This document shows, one piece after another, positions 17,053 through 23,514 of a DNA stretch of 27,425 nt. The DNA lies in NCBI GenBank assembly GCA_038214085.1, contig JBBQSF010000025.1:1-27425 (forward strand), written 5' to 3'. Position 1 is the stretch's first letter. Every line of letters begins with the position of its first letter. A program made the translations under genes and the position numbers. The notes below the pieces were generated by a model. That model searched no databases and had not been told where the DNA came from. It saw only the letters and a program-made list of their open reading frames with translations. The DNA comes from JBBQSF01 sp038214085. Lineage in GTDB: Bacteria; Bacteroidota; Bacteroidia; Bacteroidales; CG2-30-32-10.

Positions 17053-17072
17053 GTTAAAATATACATATTTTA
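17053..17072. repeat. AT-rich inverted repeat in the cphB leader, echoed upstream of cphA
   Basis: TAAAATAT-AC-ATATTTTA (17055-17072) is a perfect inverted repeat. With the preceding GT it reads GTTAAAATAnnnATATTTT, which recurs at 18202-18220 upstream of cphA with the same spacing. It may be an operator shared by the two cph genes; AT richness makes chance a real alternative. Confidence 0.35.
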
Positions 17073-17118
17073 CTTCATCGTTTTTTAATAGTTTTAATAA
17101 TTACCCTAAATATTTATC

Positions 17119-17997
17119 ATGCTTTATCAAGGTTATAACAACGGATTAAATTCTTCCAAAAAAGGTTACCTTGTGCTTATCGGAGGTGCAGAAGACAAAA
17201 AAGACAATAAAGTTATTCTTCGAAAAGTTATAAGCCTTAATAACGCCAAAAATGCTGTTATTATCCCAACCGCATCATCCTATCCTAATGGTTTAGCTGA
17301 GGATTACAAATATGCATTCCGCGACCTTAATGTTGAAAATATTTCGATACTCGATATCCGGAATGAAAAAGACACTGAACGACCTGATTTTATTGAAAAA
17401 ATTGACAATGCAGATCTGATCTTTTTTACCGGTGGAGATCAGTATAAATTAGTTAGTGTTTTTAACGACACACCTATGCTTCAGCAAATATGGGACAAAT
17501 ACAATAATGGCACAACAATCGCCGGTACCAGTGCGGGTGCAGCGGCTGCCTGCGATCCCATTATTTTTGACGGCGACAGTGCAGGTATGAATAAAGGTTC
17601 AATCCACTACTGCAAAGGATTCGGATTTATTAGAGATATCACCATTGACACGCACTTTGTTAACAGAGGACGTCTTGGTCGCCTTACACAATTTTTGAGT
17701 TCAGGAAAAAGCACTAAAGGAATTGGTTTAGGCGAAAATACGGCAATTATTGTTGCTCCTGATTCTACTTTTGAAGTTGTAGGTGCCGAAATGGTTACTA
17801 TTGTTAATACTGAAGATGTTTCTTATTCCAATTACAACTCAATAAACGAAAATGAACCTATTGTTATAAATGATATCCGAGTTGGTTTTCTTCAGTCGGG
17901 TTGCATATTCGATCTCAATACATGGAAAGTTGTTTGTTGCAATGACAGCTTGCATTCTTGCTCTACTTTTATAAAAAAAGTGGAAGTTTTCAGTTAA
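17119..17997 (+). CDS. cphB: Cyanophycinase (peptidase family S51), intracellular
   Basis: A 292-residue serine peptidase of family S51. Signatures are YLVLIGGAEDKKDN, IIPTASSYPNG, FFTGGDQYKL, and the nucleophile elbow AGTSAGAAAAC with Ser138. His179 in DTHFVNRGRLGRL and Glu206 in GIGLGENTAII sit where the other catalytic residues of CphB are expected (Ser-Glu-His in the Synechocystis enzyme). The enzyme cuts cyanophycin, a poly-Asp backbone with Arg on each side chain, to beta-Asp-Arg dipeptides. No signal peptide is present, so it should act on an internal store and not on polymer scavenged outside. The cyanophycin synthetase-like gene follows 270 bases later on the same strand, and a dipeptidase after that, which supports the substrate call over other S51 activities such as dipeptidase E. 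Confidence 0.92.
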   Translation: MLYQGYNNGLNSSKKGYLVLIGGAEDKKDNKVILRKVISLNNAKNAVIIPTASSYPNGLAEDYKYAFRDLNVENISILDIRNEKDTERPDFIEKIDNADLIFFTGGDQYKLVSVFNDTPMLQQIWDKYNNGTTIAGTSAGAAAACDPIIFDGDSAGMNKGSIHYCKGFGFIRDITIDTHFVNRGRLGRLTQFLSSGKSTKGIGLGENTAIIVAPDSTFEVVGAEMVTIVNTEDVSYSNYNSINENEPIVINDIRVGFLQSGCIFDLNTWKVVCCNDSLHSCSTFIKKVEVFS

Positions 17998-18195
17998 TAT
18001 ATAGCTGCATATCCTGATGTTTATTGAAACTGGGTTGAAATCATTTTCTCATAAAATTGTGCAGGTCAAAATAAGATAATTCGATTATTTTCATTTTATT
18101 CTTGACAAGTGCTTTATGAAATAGTACTTTTAAAACTTTCTTTTTCAATTATCTTTTTTTTCGTCAAAAAAATAAAACACGATTAATTTATATTT

Positions 18196-18222
18196 TTTGA
18201 TGTTAAAATAATTATATTTTTG
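18196..18222 (+). promoter_or_regulatory. Putative promoter of the cphA-iadA unit
   Basis: TATTTTTG (18215-18222) matches the -7 consensus; TTTG (18196-18199) lies upstream with a 15-base gap, a little short. The leader to the ATG at 18268 would be about 39 bases. Confidence 0.45.
18202..18220. repeat. AT-rich inverted repeat overlapping the cphA promoter
   Basis: GTTAAAATAATTATATTTT at 18202-18220 contains arms AAAATA and TATTTT around a 4-base centre, and matches the cphB leader element (17053-17071) at 16 of 19 positions. It overlaps the -7 element of cphA, a position suited to repression. Confidence 0.35.
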
Positions 18223-18267
18223 CGTTTTTAATCTCATACTTTTCAATTTTCAATAAACCTAATTATT

Positions 18268-20166
18268 ATGGAAATCAAATCTGACTTCGATTTAAGAAAG
18301 TTCTATGTTTACAATGGTCCCAATTACTATTTAAATAACAAAGCCCTGGTTTTTAATATTTTTCTGGATCCTGAAGGCCCGGAAGTAAGTTATTACAAAG
18401 AACAGGTTTATTCGGTATTCCCTCAAATTGTAAAGAAAAATCCATCTACCGTAATCGATTTGTTTGCAAATGTTTTGCTCGAAATATCAAAAATGGAAAT
18501 CGATCTTTTTCTGAACAATTATTCCATTACCGAAGATCAGGATGAATATGTTATAGCTATTGAGTTTTTTGATGATCACATTTCAGAAGACGCTGTCTAC
18601 TTATGTTCAGACTGGTTTAAATCACTGAACGAAAAAGCTATATTCGATATCAAGGCTGAGTTTGTTAAACTTCAGTCAGCATTTGACAAATCCATTCTTG
18701 GAGGACCTACTATTTATTCGCTTGTTGAAGCCGGATTAAAAAGAAACATTCCTGTGTTCTTCTTGTACGAAGAGAATCAGTTTCAATGGGGATATGGGAA
18801 AAAGCAACTTAGAGGCCGTTCAACAACTTTCCATACTGATGGCATAAAAGATACCGAATTTACAATGTTCAAGGACATGTGTGGTGATTTTTTGATGTTG
18901 TGTGGTTTCCCTACTCCTGTGGGCAAAAATTGCTTTGATATTGAAGAAGCGGTTGCTGAAGCCCATAAATTAGGATTCCCTGTTGTGGTAAAACCAGTTG
19001 CAGGTCATAAAGGACAAGGTGTTACAACAAATATTGAATCGGAAGAAGAAGTAAGAAAAGCTTATAATAAAATCATTGCAGCAGTTGAAAATGAAGGCGT
19101 TAAATTCAATGGTATTATTGTACAACAACAGATTTATGGAACAGATCATAGGCTTTTGTCCGTTGATGGTAAATTTGCGGCTGCTCTTCAACGTGTACCT
19201 GCTTATGTTGATGGAAACGGAAAAGACAGCATTGAACAACTTATTAAAGTAGAAAACGACCTTGAAGTTCGTTTAGATAACGCAAGATCCCCATTGTGCA
19301 AAATTAAAATTGACCAAGACATGCACGATTTTCTGACCTTGCAGGGACTTACAATAAATTCTGTCCCCGACGATGGGCAAAGGATTGATTTGCGCCGAGT
19401 AGCAAATATTTCAGCCGGTGGTGTTTCAATTAATGTTACAGAAAACATTCATCCAAAAAATATTGAAATGGTTGAATCAATTGCTAAATTCTTTAATGTT
19501 AAATGCCTTGGCATTGATGTGCTTTCGGCTGATATTTCAAAACCTTGGACCGATGGGAATTTCGGGATAATTGAAATCAATGCGGGTCCAGGCGTATTTA
19601 TGCACCTTGCACCAGCAATTGGAGGTTCTATTGATGTTCCCGGAATAATCATGAATTCTCATTTCAAAAATCCAATTAATTCAAGAATACCAATTATTAC
19701 AGGAAATAATATTTCAGAAGAACTTTCAACATATATTTACGGAAAACTAAAAACCATTAAAGAAGATATTGAATACGGTTCGCTCACCGAAAATGGAGTT
19801 TCATTCAATGGAAATTTCTTCTTCAACAATATGAATCACGATCAAAATGTGAAAATTATTCTAAGAAATCCTAAGCTTGATTTTGCAGTTTTCAATCACA
19901 ATAAATTCAATATTTACGACTATGGATTTTTTCATGAAGGAGCTGATGTTGTGATACTAGAAAATGCTAATTTTACTGAAGATGCAATGAAAAACCTTCT
20001 GTTGGAACACGGCACTCTGATTGAAGTAAGTGAAAACCATATTGATGTTATTGTAGATGGGGAAATAACACAATGCCTGTCTTTTTATAATGAAGAAGGA
20101 AAAGACAAACTGGTTCAGAGCATTCTTGTTCCTGTTTTAGATGAATTAATTTACAAATACGAATAA
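18268..20166 (+). CDS. cphA: Short cyanophycin synthetase-like enzyme (CphA2-like: ATP-grasp active, Mur-ligase part degenerate)
   Basis: A 632-residue protein with the CphA domain order but about 240 residues shorter than a usual CphA1 (about 870). Residues 1-160 are the CphA N-terminal domain; GGPTIYSLVEAGLKRNIPVF and WGYGKKQLRGRST are recognisable family blocks. Residues about 200-470 are the ATP-grasp domain that adds Asp to the backbone: FPVVVKPVAGHKGQGVTTN (Lys242), QRVPAYVDGNGKDSI, ISAGGVSINVTENIHPKN, and EINAGPG. Residues about 471-632 align with the Mur-ligase-like domain that normally attaches Arg, but the P-loop region, GTNGKTT in CphA1, here reads RIPIITGNNISEE with no lysine. That architecture is known for cyanobacterial CphA2, which polymerises ready-made beta-Asp-Arg. 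Twelve bases separate it from iadA, so the two are one operon. Polymer synthesis is likely; the exact substrate is inferred. Confidence 0.88.
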   Translation: MEIKSDFDLRKFYVYNGPNYYLNNKALVFNIFLDPEGPEVSYYKEQVYSVFPQIVKKNPSTVIDLFANVLLEISKMEIDLFLNNYSITEDQDEYVIAIEFFDDHISEDAVYLCSDWFKSLNEKAIFDIKAEFVKLQSAFDKSILGGPTIYSLVEAGLKRNIPVFFLYEENQFQWGYGKKQLRGRSTTFHTDGIKDTEFTMFKDMCGDFLMLCGFPTPVGKNCFDIEEAVAEAHKLGFPVVVKPVAGHKGQGVTTNIESEEEVRKAYNKIIAAVENEGVKFNGIIVQQQIYGTDHRLLSVDGKFAAALQRVPAYVDGNGKDSIEQLIKVENDLEVRLDNARSPLCKIKIDQDMHDFLTLQGLTINSVPDDGQRIDLRRVANISAGGVSINVTENIHPKNIEMVESIAKFFNVKCLGIDVLSADISKPWTDGNFGIIEINAGPGVFMHLAPAIGGSIDVPGIIMNSHFKNPINSRIPIITGNNISEELSTYIYGKLKTIKEDIEYGSLTENGVSFNGNFFFNNMNHDQNVKIILRNPKLDFAVFNHNKFNIYDYGFFHEGADVVILENANFTEDAMKNLLLEHGTLIEVSENHIDVIVDGEITQCLSFYNEEGKDKLVQSILVPVLDELIYKYE

Positions 20167-20178
20167 CAATCAATACTT

Positions 20179-21345
20179 ATGATACTATTAAAAAACTGCG
20201 AATTGTATGCCCCTGAATATATGGGCAAAAAAGATGTACTTATTGCAGCATCAAAAATCATTAAAATACAGGACAATATTAACATTTCATCTGAAGAACT
20301 TACTGAAACCATTGATTGCAGCGGGTTAAGAGTAGTTCCTGGTTTTGTTGATGCACATGTTCATATTGCTGGTGCTGGTGGCGAAGGTGGACCTGCAACA
20401 CGCACTCCTGAATTGCAACTTAGTCAACTGGTAGAAGCCGGTGTTACTACAGTAGTAGGCTGTCTTGGCACCGACGGCATGACGCGTACTGTTGAATCAG
20501 TACTGATGAAAGCCAAAGGATTAAGAGCCGAAGGTGTTTCGTGTTGGATTTATACAGGCGCTTATCAGGTGCCAACACCAACAATTACAGGTGATGTAGG
20601 GAAAGATATTGCACTAATTGAAGAGATTATTGGTGTAGGAGAAATTGCATTGAGCGACCATCGGGCTTCTTGGCCAAGTACCGACGAATTACTTAGATTA
20701 ACCGAACATGCAAGAGTTGGCGGTATGCTTGGCGGCAAAGCGGGAATTGTGAATATTCATTTGGGTGATCAGCATAATCCATTTCAGCCAATGTACGATG
20801 TGATAGAACGAAGCCACAATATGCTTAAACTTTCACAGTTTTTTCCAACACATTGCAACCGCAACGACTATACATTAGAAGATGCCAAAGAATTTGGCAA
20901 AAAAGGAGGTTTGGTTGACCTTACAACCAGCTCCTACCCTTACTTTACTGAATATGAAGTTAAACCTTCAAAATCAGTAATTGAACTTATCAATGCAGGA
21001 GTACCTCTCGAAAACATTACATTTACTTCCGATGCCTGTGGGTCTTTGCCTGGATTTGATGAAAATGGAAATCTCATTAAACTTGAAGTAGGAAAACCTT
21101 CGGCAAATTTCAGAGAATTAATGGATCTTGTAAATGAGGAACAATTTCCACTTGAAAAAGCTTTAAAAGTTCTCACTTCAAATCCCGCCGACATTCTTAA
21201 ATTAAAATCGAAAGGCCGTATTGTCGAAGGAAAAGATGCTGATATTGTTTTTATTAAAAACGATGAAATTCATCATGTAATGGCTATGGGTACGTTTATG
21301 ATGAAGGAAAAAAGCATCTTAAAAAAAGGAAGCTACGAACGTTAA
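20179..21345 (+). CDS. iadA: Beta-aspartyl (isoaspartyl) dipeptidase, amidohydrolase superfamily
   Basis: A 388-residue metal-dependent hydrolase, the same length as E. coli IadA (390). Metal ligands are His60 and His62 in VDAHVHIAGAGGEGGP, His194 in VNIHLGD, His225 in PTHCNRN and Asp285 in FTSDACGS; Glu69 and Arg228 sit at the substrate-binding positions, and Tyr129 is in TGAYQVP. The bridging residue is odd: E. coli has a carbamylated lysine (GVKCAISDH), whereas here the aligned residue is Glu155 (GVGEIALSDH). The enzyme removes N-terminal beta-linked aspartate from dipeptides. Lying 12 bases after the cphA-like gene, its natural substrate here is most likely beta-Asp-Arg released by CphB, giving Asp and Arg. 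A strong terminator follows, closing the operon. Confidence 0.93.
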   Translation: MILLKNCELYAPEYMGKKDVLIAASKIIKIQDNINISSEELTETIDCSGLRVVPGFVDAHVHIAGAGGEGGPATRTPELQLSQLVEAGVTTVVGCLGTDGMTRTVESVLMKAKGLRAEGVSCWIYTGAYQVPTPTITGDVGKDIALIEEIIGVGEIALSDHRASWPSTDELLRLTEHARVGGMLGGKAGIVNIHLGDQHNPFQPMYDVIERSHNMLKLSQFFPTHCNRNDYTLEDAKEFGKKGGLVDLTTSSYPYFTEYEVKPSKSVIELINAGVPLENITFTSDACGSLPGFDENGNLIKLEVGKPSANFRELMDLVNEEQFPLEKALKVLTSNPADILKLKSKGRIVEGKDADIVFIKNDEIHHVMAMGTFMMKEKSILKKGSYER

Positions 21346-21366
21346 CATATTTTTAAATTTATCATT

Positions 21367-21401
21367 AAAAAGCCGATTTCTCAATCAGAAAGCGGCTTTT
21401 T
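21367..21401 (+). terminator. Rho-independent terminator after iadA
   Basis: AAAAAGCCG (21367-21375) pairs with CGGCTTTTT (21393-21401), with an additional inner TTTCT/AGAAA pairing. The run of T follows the stem on the plus strand. Confidence 0.85.
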
Positions 21402-21479
21402 AGTTCAGGCTCACTTCAAATTTTAGTATTGAATTTAGTATAAATTTTTACCAATAGCCTAACTGTGGGGAATTTTTTA

Positions 21480-21487
21480 TAGTTTTG
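21480..21487 (+). promoter_or_regulatory. Putative -7 element for arcC
   Basis: TAGTTTTG matches TAnnTTTG exactly, 25 bases before the ATG at 21513, after the iadA terminator. It suggests arcC is transcribed separately from the cph operon. Confidence 0.45.
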
Positions 21488-21512
21488 CGCTTCATTTTTT
21501 AAAAATAAATAT

Positions 21513-22457
21513 ATGAGAAAATTAGCAGTTGTTGCTTTCGGAGGAAACGCCTTATTGCGTGCCGGACAAAAAGGAACCATTGGCGAACAGGAACAAAATG
21601 TTTTTGATACATGCACAAGCGTTTTTGAATTAATTAAAAATGATTACAACCTCGTAATTGCACATGGCAATGGTCCGCAGGTTGGAAACATTCTGCTGCA
21701 GACTAATGCAGGAGCAAAAATGTATGGCATTCCTGATTTGCCTTTAGATATTTGCGGAGCATACTCACAGGGATTTATCGGGTACATGATAGAGCAGCAA
21801 TTACGCAATGTTCTTGAAGAGAAAGGGTACCAAAAAGATGTAATTACATTGGTTACTCAGGTAATTGTTGACAAGGACGATCCTGCATTTAAAAATCCTA
21901 CTAAACCCATTGGGCCTTATTATACGAAGGAAGAAGCTGAAAAAATTGCTTTGGAAACTGGATCGGTTTTTAGAGAAGATGCAAAAGGAAACGGTTGGAG
22001 AAAAGTTGTGGCTTCGCCTCAGCCTAAAGTTATCGGAAACCGCAATTCTATTGAGAAATTAGCTCGCGACGGACAAATTGTTATTGCTGTTGGCGGCGGC
22101 GGTATTCCTGTATATTATAAACGCCCTAATTTCCTCGAAGGAATTGATGCAGTAATAGATAAAGATCTCGCTTCGGCATTATTGGCTTCACAAATAAAAG
22201 CTGATGCGTTTTTTATTTTAACAGATATACCCAAAGTATGTATTAATTTCCGCAAACCAGATGAAAAACAATTGGATGTAATTACTGTTTCAGAAGCATA
22301 TAAACTTCTTGCCGAAGGACAGTTTGCCGAAGGAAGCATGGCTCCTAAAATTCGTGCAGCAATTCAGTTTGTTGAAAATGGTGGCAAGGAAACCATTATC
22401 ACTGAAGCTAAAGAATTGGGAAATCCAAATTGCGGAACTCGAATCATTAATGGCTAA
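21513..22457 (+). CDS. arcC: Carbamate kinase
   Basis: A 314-residue kinase of the amino acid kinase family. Motifs are VVAFGGNALLRAGQ at the N-terminus, IAHGNGPQVGNILLQ near 50, DICGAYSQGFIGYMI near 90, VIAVGGGGIPV near 193 and VIDKDLASALLASQIKADAF near 214, followed by LTDIPKV and EGSMAPKIRAA. It makes ATP and carbamate (NH3 plus CO2) from carbamoyl phosphate and ADP, the last energy-yielding step of arginine deiminase fermentation. Length and motifs fit the family fully. The neighbouring cyanophycin genes would supply arginine and the downstream carbamoyltransferase would supply carbamoyl phosphate, so an arginine-degrading role fits best; use in purine or agmatine breakdown remains possible. 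Confidence 0.95.
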   Translation: MRKLAVVAFGGNALLRAGQKGTIGEQEQNVFDTCTSVFELIKNDYNLVIAHGNGPQVGNILLQTNAGAKMYGIPDLPLDICGAYSQGFIGYMIEQQLRNVLEEKGYQKDVITLVTQVIVDKDDPAFKNPTKPIGPYYTKEEAEKIALETGSVFREDAKGNGWRKVVASPQPKVIGNRNSIEKLARDGQIVIAVGGGGIPVYYKRPNFLEGIDAVIDKDLASALLASQIKADAFFILTDIPKVCINFRKPDEKQLDVITVSEAYKLLAEGQFAEGSMAPKIRAAIQFVENGGKETIITEAKELGNPNCGTRIING

Positions 22458-22512
22458 TTCTCATTAAAACATATTTCTTGCTCATTTTATCTTAACAGTT
22501 AATAAATATTTC

Positions 22513-22542
22513 TTGCAGATAAAGTTTTATATTTTATCTTTG
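22513..22542 (+). promoter_or_regulatory. Putative promoter of the zinc-ribbon/YIP1 gene
   Basis: TTG (22513-22515), a 19-base spacer and TATCTTTG (22535-22542) make the best match to the Bacteroidota promoter consensus in the window. The leader to the ATG at 22596 would be about 47 bases. Confidence 0.6.
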
Positions 22543-22595
22543 ATGTTTTATTATTGATTTAAACGTACTATTTTATAAACTTAAAAATTACAACT

Positions 22596-23384
22596 ATGAG
22601 TTTTTGTCCTAAATGCGGCGCACAGGTTAAAGATGGCGCACAGTTTTGTCACGTTTGTGGCTTCAGCATGACTTCACAACCAGCAAATCCAACTCCGGAA
22701 CCACAACCGCAACAAAATTACAACCCATTAAGCAATCCAATTCCTCCTATTGGAAGCATTAACCCTTCGAATATCTTTACAAGAGCGATTAACATTATGT
22801 TTAAACCTAAAGCCGAATGGCAGGTTATTGAACGCGAAACGCCTAACACTACTTCTATCCTTTTTGGATATGTAATTCCTTTGGCTTTGATTCCAGCTAT
22901 TTTCACAATTATTGGTTATGGACTTATTGGTTATAAAGTTGGTTTTGGTCCATGGTCAGTTACCGTTAGAAGTTGGGAAGCTGGTATTTCTGCCGGTTTA
23001 ACAAGCTTTATTTCTTCAATACTTGCAGTTTATCTTACAGCTTTGATTGTAAATTTATTAGCTCCAGCATTCAAAACAAAACCCGACTTTGGACGTGCTA
23101 TCCAATTGGTAGCTTATGCTTTCACTCCAATGTGGGTTGCAGGATTCCTTAACTTCTTACCAATGATAGGTGTTTTGGTTTCAATAATAGGATTGTACGG
23201 GCTTTATTTACTCTATGTTGGTTTTGAATACACTATTAAACCACCAAAAGAATCAACTGTTGGTTACTTCCTTGCAACTTTAGGTATTCTTATTGTTGTG
23301 TATCTGGTTTTAGGATTTATCCTTGCTATGATTTTCACTTCAATTTTTGTTTCATCTTATGGTTCCTACAACATGGGAATGTAA
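22596..23384 (+). CDS. Zinc-ribbon and YIP1-domain membrane protein
   Basis: A 262-residue membrane protein. The N-terminus MSFCPKCGAQVKDGAQFCHV is a zinc ribbon with Cys4, Cys7, Cys18 and Cys21. A Pro/Gln/Asn-rich linker (about 28-60) follows, then a short amphipathic stretch (FTRAINIMFKPKAEWQVIER) that usually opens YIP1 domains. Five hydrophobic helices lie between about 88 and 255. YIP1-like proteins in bacteria have no established function. The zinc ribbon is expected on the cytoplasmic side. It has its own promoter and terminator, so it is a single-gene unit. The next gene also starts with a zinc ribbon, hinting at a related role. Confidence 0.87.
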   Translation: MSFCPKCGAQVKDGAQFCHVCGFSMTSQPANPTPEPQPQQNYNPLSNPIPPIGSINPSNIFTRAINIMFKPKAEWQVIERETPNTTSILFGYVIPLALIPAIFTIIGYGLIGYKVGFGPWSVTVRSWEAGISAGLTSFISSILAVYLTALIVNLLAPAFKTKPDFGRAIQLVAYAFTPMWVAGFLNFLPMIGVLVSIIGLYGLYLLYVGFEYTIKPPKESTVGYFLATLGILIVVYLVLGFILAMIFTSIFVSSYGSYNMGM

Positions 23385-23410
23385 TATATCTGAACAAAAA
23401 TTATAATATC

Positions 23411-23440
23411 AAGCCGGTTATTTCAGCCGGCTTTTTTTTT
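23411..23440 (+). terminator. Rho-independent terminator after the YIP1 gene
   Basis: AAGCCGG (23411-23417) pairs with CCGGCTT (23427-23433) around a 9-base loop, followed by T's up to 23440. Confidence 0.88.
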
Positions 23441-23454
23441 ATCTCAAATGTTAC

Positions 23455-23462
23455 TATATTTG
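23455..23462 (+). promoter_or_regulatory. Putative -7 element for the five-zinc-ribbon gene
   Basis: TATATTTG matches TAnnTTTG exactly, with a leader of about 46 bases to the ATG at 23515. Confidence 0.5.
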
Positions 23463-23514
23463 TCTTGAAAATTCAAAAACTAAAAGCCATTAACAATCAT
23501 AAAAATATCATTAA

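Noticed and set aside
18268..20166. Reading the CphA-like protein as a D-Ala-D-Ala ligase, glutathione synthetase or functional Mur ligase
   Set aside because: The N-terminal domain and blocks such as ISAGGVSINVTENIHPKN are CphA-specific, and the Mur-ligase P-loop is missing.
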